44,387 nt of DNA, from positions 1-44,387 of the IMG/VR virus record IMGVR_UViG_3300007735_000869; one strand, 5' to 3'. Below the pieces are notes generated by a model. That model saw only the letters and a list, made by a program, of their open reading frames with translations. It had not been told where the DNA came from and ran no database searches. The position numbers and the translations under genes were made by a program. This DNA is from a virus. Positions 23,882 through 32,152 of the stretch are shown piece after piece (position 1 is the stretch's first letter; each line of letters begins with the position of its first letter).

Positions 23882-24838
23882 GTGAAAAAAATAGTGTATA
23901 TAACAGGGTGTTTAGGTTTTATAGGATCATATATTACAAGAGCGTGCTTAAAAAAAGGATGGTATGTTAAAGGAGTTGATAAGATGACATACGCTGCGAA
24001 TAAAGACATTTTAAATGAATTTAAAAAATATGATAATTTCTCTTTTGTTCACTGCGATATTAATGATTTAAAATTTTTATATGATTGCGACTATATCATC
24101 AATACGGCTGCAGAAACGCATGTTGGAAATAGCATAGCAAGTAGTGTAGAATTTGTGAGATCAAATATAGATGGAGTTCATAACTTATTAGAACTTATAA
24201 AAAATCATAGAGGAGAAAATTCTACAAAACCAGTATTGATACATTTTAGTACAGACGAGGTTTATGGAGATATAGAAATTGGAGCTCATACTGAATTAGA
24301 CTTATTAAAACCGAGTAATCCTTATTCTGCAACAAAAGCAGCAGCAGATATGCTCGTAATAGCTTGGGGAAGAACTCATAAAGTTCCATATATGATTGTT
24401 AGACCGACTAATAATTATGGAATAGGTCAATACGTAGAGAAGTTAATTCCTAAAGCAGTTAAATGCCTTAACTTGGGTAGAAAAATACCGCTTCACAATA
24501 ATGGAGAACCTTATAGAAATTGGTTGCATGCAGCAGATACGGCTGAAGCTATAATAACTTTACTAGAGCGCGGAACTATCGGAGAAATTTATAATATAGC
24601 AGGAGGATTTGAACAAAAAAATATAGATACTATAAAACAAGTTATACAGTATTATAAAAATCAGCAATTAGAATCTTATATAGATTTTATAGATTTTTCA
24701 TGTAGTAGACCTGGACAAGACGTTAGATATGCATTGGATGATTCGAAACTTAGAAATTTAGGATGGTCACCTAAAATCAATTTTTCTAAAGAAATAAAAA
24801 ATATTGTAAATTATTATAAAACAAAATTTATTTGGTAA
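23882..24838 (+). CDS. NAD-dependent sugar 4,6-dehydratase/epimerase, RmlB-like, 318 aa
   Basis: Rossmann motif TGCLGFIGSYITRACL, NTAAETHVGNSI, FSTDEVYGD and YSATKAAADM (active-site Y-x3-K) are those of dTDP-glucose 4,6-dehydratases, as is RPTNNYGIGQ. At 318 aa it is a little short. The start is GTG at 23882, five bases after the previous stop; it gives the expected MKKIVYITG start, and no better ATG is present. It could make a 4-keto-6-deoxy sugar that the RfbH-type enzyme or the TPP enzyme uses. Confidence 0.85.
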   Translation: MKKIVYITGCLGFIGSYITRACLKKGWYVKGVDKMTYAANKDILNEFKKYDNFSFVHCDINDLKFLYDCDYIINTAAETHVGNSIASSVEFVRSNIDGVHNLLELIKNHRGENSTKPVLIHFSTDEVYGDIEIGAHTELDLLKPSNPYSATKAAADMLVIAWGRTHKVPYMIVRPTNNYGIGQYVEKLIPKAVKCLNLGRKIPLHNNGEPYRNWLHAADTAEAIITLLERGTIGEIYNIAGGFEQKNIDTIKQVIQYYKNQQLESYIDFIDFSCSRPGQDVRYALDDSKLRNLGWSPKINFSKEIKNIVNYYKTKFIW

Positions 24839-25533
24839 TGGGTTTATTTAGAATACAACACAATAAATTTGAAGAGTCATTTGATATGACTCAATTTGAT
24901 ACAGCCCATCCTAACGAGTGGGAAGGAACAGACAGATTGCAAGAAGAGGCTTGGCAACAGAGATATGAATATGAAGCGTGTCTTATTTGTGATGTTATAA
25001 AAGAAAATCCTCACATAAAAAATGTATTAGAATTAGGTAGTGGACCAGGAATACTGTCCCAAAAAGTGCAATTAGAATATCCTGATTTGAACTATCACTT
25101 AGTTGATAAACCTTTTGCAAAAAAATATTTTGATGATAATAATTTTAAAGGAACTTTCTTTGTGAAAGATCTATCTTGTAGTTTCGATACTGAGGGTTTG
25201 TTAAGAGAATATGATTTAGTTATTACGAATGATTTTATAGAGCATGTGTTTAATCCTCATATAATAATAAAAACTGTATACGAATTAACTAATAAAAATT
25301 CAAGATTCTTTATAAGCAATCCAAATTGGAGAATGGCTCATCAGTATGTATATAGAGGACTTTTTGATTTTGATAATTTTATCTATCTGTTATATACTCA
25401 TATGTTTGAATTAGAAGGATTTTATGGTTCTCAATTAAAGACGCCTAATTATCCTAGAATAAGTAGCGAAACTTTATTGCCAGACGATAATTTAACTGAT
25501 TGGAATCATTATATGATTTTTAAACATAGATAG
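24838..25533 (+). CDS. SAM-dependent methyltransferase, 231 aa
   Basis: The start ATG shares its A with the previous stop (TAATG). Motif I is VLELGSGPGILSQKV, then the nucleotide-binding acidic strand (HLVDKPF) and DLVITNDFIEHVFNPHIII. The N-terminal helix FEESFDMTQFDTAHPNEWEG has the WE motif typical of small-molecule methyltransferases. This third methyltransferase of the cluster probably methylates a sugar. Confidence 0.82.
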   Translation: MGLFRIQHNKFEESFDMTQFDTAHPNEWEGTDRLQEEAWQQRYEYEACLICDVIKENPHIKNVLELGSGPGILSQKVQLEYPDLNYHLVDKPFAKKYFDDNNFKGTFFVKDLSCSFDTEGLLREYDLVITNDFIEHVFNPHIIIKTVYELTNKNSRFFISNPNWRMAHQYVYRGLFDFDNFIYLLYTHMFELEGFYGSQLKTPNYPRISSETLLPDDNLTDWNHYMIFKHR

Positions 25534-25552
25534 TACAATAAAATAACTTATT

Positions 25553-26182
25553 ATGATAAATAAAAATGATCTAATTTCTTTCGAAGACGAAATCGGAAAT
25601 CTATTTAATGAAGGCAAAATAAGAGCGCCTATCCATTTATATTCAGGTAATGAAGATCACATGATAGAGATATTCAAAGAAATAGATATTGAAAACGATT
25701 GGGTTTGTTGCACTTGGAGAAATCATTATCAAGGATTATTAAAAGGAATATCTAAGAGTATTTTAAAAAATAAAATAGTAAATGGAAAGTCGATGGTAAT
25801 GAACTTACCAGAATTTAAATTTATATGCAGCTCAATAGTAGGAGGAATTCCATCGATAGCCACAGGAATAGCGCTTGCTATAAAATTACAAAATAAATCT
25901 AATAGGGTGTGGTGTTGGGTTGGAGATATGAGTGCAGAAACCGGCGCTTTCCACGAAGCTTATAAGTACAGTTTAAATCATAATCTTCCTATAACGTTTA
26001 TAGTGGAAGACAACAAAAAATCCGTGTGCACTCCGACTCCTGACGTATGGAAAAGAGATACTCCATACTATTTAAATTCTGAATATAGAGGAGGAGTATT
26101 AAAACAACAAAACTTATACTATTATCAATACGAAAATAAAAAATTTCCTCATGCTGGTGCAGGAGTGAGAGTTCAATTTTAA
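25553..26182 (+). CDS. Thiamine-diphosphate enzyme, alpha (E1-alpha/transketolase-N-like) subunit, 209 aa
   Basis: The chain begins with a helical segment, then GGIPSIATGIALAIK, and carries the thiamine-diphosphate motif GDMSAETGAFHEAYKYSLNH...VEDN (about residues 124-157), the G-D-x...N pattern of pyruvate-dehydrogenase E1-alpha and transketolase. It is much shorter than ordinary E1-alpha (about 330 residues) but keeps the cofactor core. The adjacent gene is the matching beta-type subunit. In antibiotic sugar pathways such split E1-like pairs attach a two-carbon branch to a keto-deoxysugar; that is a plausible role here. Confidence 0.82.
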   Translation: MINKNDLISFEDEIGNLFNEGKIRAPIHLYSGNEDHMIEIFKEIDIENDWVCCTWRNHYQGLLKGISKSILKNKIVNGKSMVMNLPEFKFICSSIVGGIPSIATGIALAIKLQNKSNRVWCWVGDMSAETGAFHEAYKYSLNHNLPITFIVEDNKKSVCTPTPDVWKRDTPYYLNSEYRGGVLKQQNLYYYQYENKKFPHAGAGVRVQF

Positions 26183-26184
26183 TT

Positions 26185-26721
26185 ATGAAATATTTCGAAG
26201 AATTAAAAAAAGCAATGAGTTTATTGGCGGAGCATCCCAAAACTATGTTCATAGGTCAAGCTGTAGAATATGAAGGGACAGGGTTATATGATTCTCTAAA
26301 ACATTTACCATCAGAAAAAAAAATAGAGTTGCCTGTTGCAGAATATTTACAAACAGGAATGGCTAACGGAATGGCAATAGAGGGAATGATACCAGTATCC
26401 ACCTATCCAAGATGGAATTTTTTATTAATGGGAGTTGATCAAATAGTGAATCACATGGATAAGTTTATAACAATGTCTGAAGGTCAATGCTCTCCGAAAA
26501 TAATTATAAGAGTGTCTGTAGGAAGCGAACATCCTGTGGATCCCCAATGTCAACATAAAGGTAATTTCTCTAACGCATTTAGAGAGATGCTTCAAAATAC
26601 AGAGGTCGTAGAATTACACGAACCAGAAGACATTATTCCGTCTTATCAAAAAGCGATTAATAGAACTGATGGAATTAATACAATATTGGTAGAATTCGCC
26701 GATTATATAAAAATTAAATAA
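26185..26721 (+). CDS. Thiamine-diphosphate enzyme, beta (E1-beta/transketolase pyrimidine-domain-like) subunit, 178 aa
   Basis: The protein matches the pyrimidine-binding domain of E1-beta: GQAVEYEGTGLYDS, ELPVAEYLQTGMANGMAIEG (the Glu likely activates the cofactor), IPVSTYPRWNFLLMGVDQIVNH and IIIRVSVG. It stops where the transketolase C-terminal domain would begin, so the pair is a minimal heteromer. It starts two bases after the alpha subunit, and its stop touches the next SDR gene's start (TAATG). Active without the C-terminal domain or not is unknown. Confidence 0.82.
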   Translation: MKYFEELKKAMSLLAEHPKTMFIGQAVEYEGTGLYDSLKHLPSEKKIELPVAEYLQTGMANGMAIEGMIPVSTYPRWNFLLMGVDQIVNHMDKFITMSEGQCSPKIIIRVSVGSEHPVDPQCQHKGNFSNAFREMLQNTEVVELHEPEDIIPSYQKAINRTDGINTILVEFADYIKIK

Positions 26722-27497
26722 TGAAAGTATTGATTACTGGAGGTAATGGGTATATTGCTACTAGTTTATATAATTCATTAAAAAATAAATATCAAGTAGA
26801 ATGTATAACAAGAAAGGATTTTGATTTGACTAACTTAAATCAAGTAAATAAATTTTTTGAGAATAAGTATTTTGATATTATTATACACACAGCAGCAAAA
26901 GGAGGAAACCGATTAAAAGTAGAAGATTCTTCTATAATGGATGATAATCTCATGATGTATTATAATCTATTAGCAAATAAATTTCAATTCGGTAAGTTTA
27001 TTCATTTTGGCTCTGGAGCTGAATTATTCTCAATCAATACGCCATATGGTCTCAGTAAAAAAGTTATAGCTAATCCAATATCAGAAAAGGATAACTTTTA
27101 TAATCTAAGAATATATGCAGTATTTGATGAGAATGAATTGGATACTAGATTTATAAAAGCTAATATAAAAAGATATATAAACAAACAACCAATAGAAATA
27201 TATCAAGATAAACACATGAGTTTTTTCTATATGAAAGATCTTATAAAAGTCGTACATTACTATATAGAAAATAACTATTTACAAAAAGAAGTTGACTGCT
27301 CTTACAATTACACATACACTCTAAGCGAGATAGCCGATATTATAAATTCACTATCTGATTATAGAGTAGAAATTATAAAACAAAATCCTGATATTGCTAG
27401 AGGATATTATGGTAATAATTTAGACGATTATAATATAGATTATTTAGGATTAGAATATGGAATAAAAGAAGTTTATAATAAATTGAAAAATGCGTAA
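26721..27497 (+). CDS. NAD-dependent epimerase/reductase (extended SDR), 258 aa
   Basis: KVLITGGNGYIATSLYNSL is the nucleotide-binding motif, IIIHTAAKGG follows, and TPYGLSKKVI gives the Y-x3-K. The enzyme is short for its family and is closest in style to sugar reductases or epimerases. Directly after the split TPP enzyme, it may reduce the keto group of the product made there. Confidence 0.78.
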   Translation: MKVLITGGNGYIATSLYNSLKNKYQVECITRKDFDLTNLNQVNKFFENKYFDIIIHTAAKGGNRLKVEDSSIMDDNLMMYYNLLANKFQFGKFIHFGSGAELFSINTPYGLSKKVIANPISEKDNFYNLRIYAVFDENELDTRFIKANIKRYINKQPIEIYQDKHMSFFYMKDLIKVVHYYIENNYLQKEVDCSYNYTYTLSEIADIINSLSDYRVEIIKQNPDIARGYYGNNLDDYNIDYLGLEYGIKEVYNKLKNA

Positions 27498-28770
27498 AGA
27501 AAAAATAACATTCGCAACTAACGTAGGCCCAAATACATTAGATCATACTAAAATACTTTTAAAATCGTTAAAAGAAAATTTGAATGATAAAGAACATGAG
27601 ATTCTAATTTTTATAGATAACGATAATGACGGGACTGTTGAATACTTAAAAAGTATAAAATCTGAATTTTATGATTTGAAGATAGTTACACACAAAGTCA
27701 AGCCAATAATAGGATATTCTAGAAATTCTAATTTGATAGTTAATCTAGCTAAACACAATATAGTGAGTTATCTTCAAACAGATATGGTCATTTCAAAAAA
27801 TTATGATATAGAAATTCTAAAAGAATTAGAAGATAATTGTATATTAAGTTCAACAAGAGTGGAACCCCCTTTACACGGAGCGTCTGATAAAACTTTCACT
27901 ATGGATTTCGGAATAACACCAGAATCTTTTAAGTATGAAGAATTTCTAAATTTCTCAGAAAGTATAAAATCGAATAAAACTATAGATTATTTCTTTGCTC
28001 CATATACTTTTCATAAATCTACTTGGCAGAAATTAGGAGGATATAATACGCTATTCAGAAGATCGAGAGAAGATTCAGATTTCGTTCAAAGATGTTTACA
28101 CGCTGGAGTAAAATTAAAACAAACATACGCGGCGAATGTATATCATTTCACGTGTGTATCGTCGAGAGGTAAAGACTGGTTCGATCAATCAAATCAGAAA
28201 GCTCAAGATCGAGTTAAATTACAAAATATAGCAGACGAAATAGAGTTAAGAAGGTTTATTAAAAGATGGGGAAATTTTAATCATGGTGAAAATATAATAA
28301 AAAAATATGATTGCGATTTAGTAATTAAGGGAGATAAAGATCAAATAAATATAGCGTATCAATTAGAACCATTTTTCACAAGAGTTTTCGTGCAATCAGA
28401 AGAGTGTAGAAATAAACTCATTGAAGCGCATTCGAATCAGCATCAACCTGCTAATTCTCTTTTAAATTTTACGGAGCAAGATTGGATAGAATCAAACAAA
28501 TATTATAATCAAATAGACTATTCTCAGATTTATTTTGTAGGAGAACCAGAAGATTTTAATGCAAAAATAACATTAGATTTGGATAGTGAGGAATATAATA
28601 TGCTAACTCAAGAAACATTATTAAATCTTTCTCACTTAATTCAACAAACAGAACTTGGAGATTATGAATCAGGAAATTGTATCATCTCTATAAAAGAAGC
28701 TAAAGATATTACACCTCCATTCAAAGTAGAAAATCCCCCTTTCGATATGAGTTTATTAACCATAGAATAA
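27490..28770 (+). CDS. GT2-like glycosyltransferase, 426 aa
   Basis: The N-terminal strand KITFATNVGPNTLDHTKILL, HEILIFIDNDNDGTVEYLKS and a YLQTDMVISKNYD metal-motif region form a GT-A fold of GT2 type. GGYNTLFRRSREDSDFVQRCL is the typical 'E-D..f..R' catalytic/acceptor segment. The C-terminal part (about 260-426) is not recognised and may bind the acceptor. It is the last gene of the glycan cluster and overlaps the previous gene by eight bases. Confidence 0.82.
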   Translation: MRKEKITFATNVGPNTLDHTKILLKSLKENLNDKEHEILIFIDNDNDGTVEYLKSIKSEFYDLKIVTHKVKPIIGYSRNSNLIVNLAKHNIVSYLQTDMVISKNYDIEILKELEDNCILSSTRVEPPLHGASDKTFTMDFGITPESFKYEEFLNFSESIKSNKTIDYFFAPYTFHKSTWQKLGGYNTLFRRSREDSDFVQRCLHAGVKLKQTYAANVYHFTCVSSRGKDWFDQSNQKAQDRVKLQNIADEIELRRFIKRWGNFNHGENIIKKYDCDLVIKGDKDQINIAYQLEPFFTRVFVQSEECRNKLIEAHSNQHQPANSLLNFTEQDWIESNKYYNQIDYSQIYFVGEPEDFNAKITLDLDSEEYNMLTQETLLNLSHLIQQTELGDYESGNCIISIKEAKDITPPFKVENPPFDMSLLTIE

Positions 28771-28786
28771 TATTTATATAAAAGAA
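28771..28786 (+). promoter_or_regulatory. Promoter-like TATTTATAT box after the glycan cluster
   Basis: AATATTTATATAAAAG lies directly after the last glycosyltransferase stop and six bases before the next ATG. It matches the recurrent box of this window and may start a new transcription unit with a very short leader. Confidence 0.35.
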
Positions 28787-28791
28787 TATAC

Positions 28792-29100
28792 ATGGAAGCA
28801 GTACAACCCAAAGCATCGGTAACTATAGAAGGTAAAAAATTAGGATTATTGTTTGATGTAAATTCAAACCCAACAAAAAAAGGTGTGAAGATGCACTTCG
28901 TATTAGAAGAAAAATTCGAAGATCCGAGACAGAAACAGGCACTAGCTTCCAAAATATCTACTGCGTTACAAAAAAAATTTGGAGATGCTGGCATAGTTAT
29001 AGACTATGATGAGAGATCTCCATACGAAAACGCTATATCATACATAGTGCCTTTACAATCCATCTCAGAGATTCTCATAAAAGCTCTGAAAGGTCAATAA
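28792..29100 (+). CDS. Hypothetical protein, 102 aa
   Basis: A small mixed alpha/beta protein: an N-terminal beta segment (ASVTIEGKKLGLLFDV), a Lys/Glu helix (DPRQKQALASKISTALQKKF), and a C-terminal IISISEI-type helix with ILIKALKG. No motif that names a function. It begins the run of small genes after the glycan cluster and is 18 bases from the next gene. Confidence 0.72.
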   Translation: MEAVQPKASVTIEGKKLGLLFDVNSNPTKKGVKMHFVLEEKFEDPRQKQALASKISTALQKKFGDAGIVIDYDERSPYENAISYIVPLQSISEILIKALKGQ

Positions 29101-29118
29101 CAAAAAAGAAAAACAGTT

Positions 29119-29469
29119 ATGGCAAAAAGAAAAACAATAAGAGCGCTCTTCGATAACATACACGAATTAACCGCAGAAGAGATAGCAAAATCTCAACAAC
29201 TCAAAGATCTGTTGAAAATGCAAGTGCCAGTATCAATTTATGAGGCACATCAAGCCAACAAGCAATACGCTACTGTTTTTGAAATAAATGCATCCGACAG
29301 TTACATAGAAATTCCCAAAAAAGACTGGATACCTGCCATAGAGACGTGCATAATGTGGTACTTAGAATCAGAAGAGTACGAGAAGTGTAGCAAACTCAAA
29401 GAGATTGTGGATCAGATTCAAACGAAAGCATCTAAAAAAATCACCGTTAAAACAGAAGACAATGAGTAA
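29119..29469 (+). CDS. Hypothetical protein with C-terminal EEYExC helix motif, 116 aa
   Basis: The middle has a beta-like YATVFEINASDSYIEI segment. The C-terminal string WYLESEEYEKCSKLKEIVD (about residues 79-97) resembles the end of the 4795-5118 protein. This may be a shared helical interaction motif of a small phage family. The ATG has the recurrent AGTTATG context. It overlaps the next gene by eight bases. Confidence 0.7.
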   Translation: MAKRKTIRALFDNIHELTAEEIAKSQQLKDLLKMQVPVSIYEAHQANKQYATVFEINASDSYIEIPKKDWIPAIETCIMWYLESEEYEKCSKLKEIVDQIQTKASKKITVKTEDNE

Positions 29470-29863
29470 CGATTTTAGAAATGTGCAAACAGCGGTTGAT
29501 GGTTTGCTGAATATCAAATCTGTCGTTAGGCGCAAAAAGAAAACCGAACAGAACAAGAAGAAGGAGATGTTCACTCAAATAATAAATGGTTTGGAAGAAG
29601 CAATAATCAGATCAAACATTGCGATGGTCGATTTCGGTTTGGATTATTCCGCTTACGACGAAACATTTCTAAATGTTATAGACTCCTTACTCTATATGAA
29701 CTTTGGCAAAGATGCAGCAGAATTAATATCCTACTATCTTTGGGATCGAGTGAATCCAGACGGATCTATAAACCCCATATTCGACGAAGAAGATCAAGAG
29801 ATATTGTTGAAAGATGCTCACGAACTATGGGAGCTTCTCTGTAAGTTGAATCCTAAATTGTAG
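29462..29863 (+). CDS. Hypothetical helical protein, 133 aa
   Basis: The start at 29462 lies in the last codons of the previous gene and gives MSNDFRNVQTAV. A longer in-frame extension to 29405 would overlap the upstream gene too far. A basic stretch (VVRRKKKTEQNKKKEMF) is followed by an acidic helical domain with repeated hydrophobic residues (FGLDYSAYDETFLNVIDSLLYMNFG). No catalytic motif. It ends two bases before the next ATG. Confidence 0.7.
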   Translation: MSNDFRNVQTAVDGLLNIKSVVRRKKKTEQNKKKEMFTQIINGLEEAIIRSNIAMVDFGLDYSAYDETFLNVIDSLLYMNFGKDAAELISYYLWDRVNPDGSINPIFDEEDQEILLKDAHELWELLCKLNPKL

Positions 29864-29865
29864 TT

Positions 29866-30561
29866 ATGGCAAAACCATTCAGACACGACGGTTTCGCGTT
29901 CACTGAAGAAGATATAAGACAAGCAATGTCGAAGACTCGAAGCAACGCAGAAGCCGCAAGACATTTACAAGTACACATTACGACATACAAGAAATACGCT
30001 AAGAGATACACGGATGCGCTGACGGGCAAGACTTTATGGGAGTTGCATATGAATATATCTTCTAAAGGAATCCCTAAAAAGTGGCAGACTGGTGAGCTCA
30101 AGGGAGATCTTGACAAGATGTTGACTCAAAAGCAGTTGAATAATCCGAAGAGACTTGGAATGTTGAAGTCGCTTCTGATGAAGGACGGTAGATTAGGTTA
30201 CTGTTGTTCTGCGTGTGGACACTCTGAACGCAGACTCACAGACATGAAACAGCCACTCATGATTGCATTCAACAACGGAGTGAGAACTGACTGGAGAATT
30301 GAGAATCTCAAGTGGCTTTGCTACAACTGCGCATTCATTCTCGGTCTCGACTACTTCTCTAATCGCATGATACGAGACATAGAATCGTTTACGAGTCACA
30401 CAGAAGAATCGCAAAAAGAAGTGCAGAACTTCTACGCTCTCGACGATTTTTACATGGAGCATCTGTCTAAGCTTGGACTCGACGATCGCGGTGATGTGAT
30501 AGATAAAGCACAGCCTTCAAAAACATATGATGAAGGAGATGAATTTATAGATCGAATCTAA
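29866..30561 (+). CDS. Zinc-finger DNA-binding protein, HNH-like but degenerate, 231 aa
   Basis: The N-terminal part (about 12-50) looks like a helix-turn-helix (EEDIRQAMSK...NAEAARHLQVHITTYKKYAKRY). The middle has a CSACGHSE pair (about 109-116) and, after NNGVRTDWRIENLKWLCYNC, a second C-x-x-C: the cysteine frame of HNH (beta-beta-alpha metal) nucleases. The usual catalytic His-x-x-His/Asn is not evident, so it may be a DNA-binding or packaging-type protein without nuclease activity. About 240 bases without a gene follow. Confidence 0.65.
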   Translation: MAKPFRHDGFAFTEEDIRQAMSKTRSNAEAARHLQVHITTYKKYAKRYTDALTGKTLWELHMNISSKGIPKKWQTGELKGDLDKMLTQKQLNNPKRLGMLKSLLMKDGRLGYCCSACGHSERRLTDMKQPLMIAFNNGVRTDWRIENLKWLCYNCAFILGLDYFSNRMIRDIESFTSHTEESQKEVQNFYALDDFYMEHLSKLGLDDRGDVIDKAQPSKTYDEGDEFIDRI

Positions 30562-30604
30562 AAATTTATCAATCAGTTACATATAAACTAATCTTTCCAT
30601 ACAT

Positions 30605-30647
30605 AACTCGTTGGTTATCAAAGCTTGCTAACTCGTTGACAACCAAT
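30605..30647 (+). repeat. Inverted and direct repeats in the 30562-30803 leader
   Basis: AACTCGTTG occurs twice (30605-30613 and 30630-30638). The arms GTTGGTTATC (30610-30619) and GACAACCAAT (30638-30647) form an imperfect 10-bp stem. The GTTGGTT core recurs at the start of the three long promoter repeats, so these may be operator or activator sites. Confidence 0.5.
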
Positions 30648-30681
30648 CTACTACACATATAATAAAAACGCATATATAAAG

Positions 30682-30762
30682 CGTTGGTTCTCCCAGAACT
30701 ATTTTTGAAAAAAAGCTCTAAATAATTTTTTTATAAGCAAGGAAGCGGTAATTTTACTAAGT
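30682..30762 (+). promoter_or_regulatory. Long promoter repeat, copy 1
   Basis: This copy contains GTTGGTTCTCCCAGAACT, TATTTTTGAAAA, CTAAATAATTTTTTT and the box TAATTTTAC (30749-30757), ending 46 bases before the ATG at 30804. It aligns over about 80 bases with 34222-34300 and with 36818-36905, with conserved sequence and spacing. It is the likely start of the 30804-34180 gene block. Confidence 0.75.
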
Positions 30763-30803
30763 TATCTCACAGCGACATTGTTCACTTAAAAAAAATATAT
30801 AAT

Positions 30804-31067
30804 ATGAGTAAGAAAAAAATTCAACAGTTGAAAACATTAACCGAATTGCCTAAAGAAGAGTACATCGCGATGATGAAGGAATTGAATCCTGATCTGACAG
30901 ACGCAGATCTACAGGATATGTTTCCCGCCGGATGGCAAAAGAATCACGTTACATTTAAAGATTCTCACTACGAAGACTTTAGAAAGCATCAGCTTGCTAT
31001 CGACGCTTCTTTAGAAGAGCAATTCTGCGGCGGTTATGAATCGTACGACGACGATTTTGATTATTAA
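30804..31067 (+). CDS. Hypothetical acidic protein, 87 aa
   Basis: First gene after promoter repeat copy 1. A basic N-terminus (MSKKKIQQLK) leads into PKEEYIAMMKELNPDLTDADLQDMF, a helix pair, and the protein ends in a Tyr/Asp-rich acidic tail (YESYDDDFDY). It looks soluble. No family recognised; a host-takeover role is possible given its place behind a strong promoter-like element. Confidence 0.7.
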   Translation: MSKKKIQQLKTLTELPKEEYIAMMKELNPDLTDADLQDMFPAGWQKNHVTFKDSHYEDFRKHQLAIDASLEEQFCGGYESYDDDFDY

Positions 31068-31097
31068 TAAAATTATAAACAAATAAAATAAAAAAGT

Positions 31098-31529
31098 ATG
31101 TTAGCAATCGAAGATTTGTTAGGCAAAACTGAAGCTCAAGTAAAAGAGCATATCGCTCGTAGGTATGCTAAAGATTACGATGATGAAAGCGTGAAAGTCG
31201 TCAAAGATCAATTAGACAATCTCGACGTGTTGATCGCCTACGAATCAGTCGGAAGTTGGGGTTGTGACTCTACTTCTTTCTTTGTGTTCAAAGACAAAGA
31301 GACTGGTAAGCTATACGAGATGCATGGATCCCACTGTTCGTGTTATGGATTTGAAGGTCAGTTCGGATTAGAAGAAACTACTGTCGAAGCTCTTAAGTCT
31401 CGAGTAGAGAATGCGAGAAGTCGTAACGATGATGAAGACGACGAGCACGCAATATTTTCAATAGGCGGATACGATAGCGATGCTATCAATAATGCAAGAA
31501 TAGTCAACAATTACATTAACAGTTTATAA
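31098..31529 (+). CDS. Hypothetical protein, 143 aa
   Basis: The region VGSWGCDSTSFFVFKDKETGKLYEMHGSHCSCYGFEGQF (read here in pieces: WGCDSTSFFVF, then GSHCSCYGFEG) has three conserved-looking Cys and one His and may bind metal. The C-terminal part is Asp/Glu-rich (NDDEDDEHAIF) with a GGYDSDAINNARI end. Similar domains occur in small phage proteins of unknown function. A-rich upstream context, no Shine-Dalgarno. Confidence 0.72.
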   Translation: MLAIEDLLGKTEAQVKEHIARRYAKDYDDESVKVVKDQLDNLDVLIAYESVGSWGCDSTSFFVFKDKETGKLYEMHGSHCSCYGFEGQFGLEETTVEALKSRVENARSRNDDEDDEHAIFSIGGYDSDAINNARIVNNYINSL

Positions 31530-31547
31530 TCAAAAAAAATCAAAGTT

Positions 31548-31862
31548 ATGAAAGCAACAAACAAATCATTAAATGGTACATCATTTCACGACGTGGTAGT
31601 TCATGAAACTCCAGCGAACATGATTAAATTCTTAGGCGAACCTCACTGCGTAGCTGGTGACAAAACAAACATGGAGTGGGATATGGAAACTTCGGATGGA
31701 ACGGTCTTTACAATCTACGATTGGAAGAATTACGGCGGTATAGCAATGGACGGAGTGGTCGAATGGCACATAGGAGGCCATACGAAAGAAGACACACTTA
31801 AAGCAAGAGAGGAATTGATCAACTTCATATTCAACTTTCCAGTAACAGATATAACCATTTAA
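31548..31862 (+). CDS. Hypothetical protein, 104 aa
   Basis: A compact mixed protein with a Trp-rich centre (MEWDMETSDGTVFTIYDW, then EWHIGGHTKEDTLKA). The His and Trp pattern suggests a small ligand- or nucleic-acid-binding domain but no family is named. The ATG carries the frequent AAAGTTATG context. Part of the 30804 unit. Confidence 0.7.
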   Translation: MKATNKSLNGTSFHDVVVHETPANMIKFLGEPHCVAGDKTNMEWDMETSDGTVFTIYDWKNYGGIAMDGVVEWHIGGHTKEDTLKAREELINFIFNFPVTDITI

Positions 31863-31879
31863 AAATTAAAAGTAAAAAC

Positions 31880-32092
31880 ATGATGCATAAAACAAATCGT
31901 CAGATTCTGACAAAAGCAATAAAAGAATTGAGTGACATTGACTTGGTATTCTTTCGCGAACGCATGCTTAGGTCGTGTGATGAAGAATTGAGCGACAAAG
32001 AGAATATCCTAAAAGACATGGAAGGAGGATTTGTATCTCCTCATCTATTTATCGAGTGTATGCAGAGCATAAAAGAAAAAATAGATTTCTAA
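31880..32092 (+). CDS. Hypothetical helical protein, 70 aa
   Basis: Mostly helical, with RQILTKAIKELSDIDLVFFRERML and a C-terminal MQSIKEKIDF. Two adjacent ATG codons open the frame (31880 and 31883); the first is used here. No recognised motif. Followed by an AT-rich stretch with a promoter-like box. Confidence 0.65.
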   Translation: MMHKTNRQILTKAIKELSDIDLVFFRERMLRSCDEELSDKENILKDMEGGFVSPHLFIECMQSIKEKIDF

Positions 32093-32129
32093 CACTTGTA
32101 CTTGAAATTTTATAATCTCAAAAACATTT

Positions 32130-32146
32130 ATTACATTTATAAAATA
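32130..32146 (+). promoter_or_regulatory. Promoter-like TACATTTATAA box
   Basis: TTTATTACATTTATAAA at 32128-32144 carries the TAnnTTTA box seen before other gene groups. It lies nine bases before the ATG at 32153. Confidence 0.35.
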
Positions 32147-32152
32147 ACAGTT

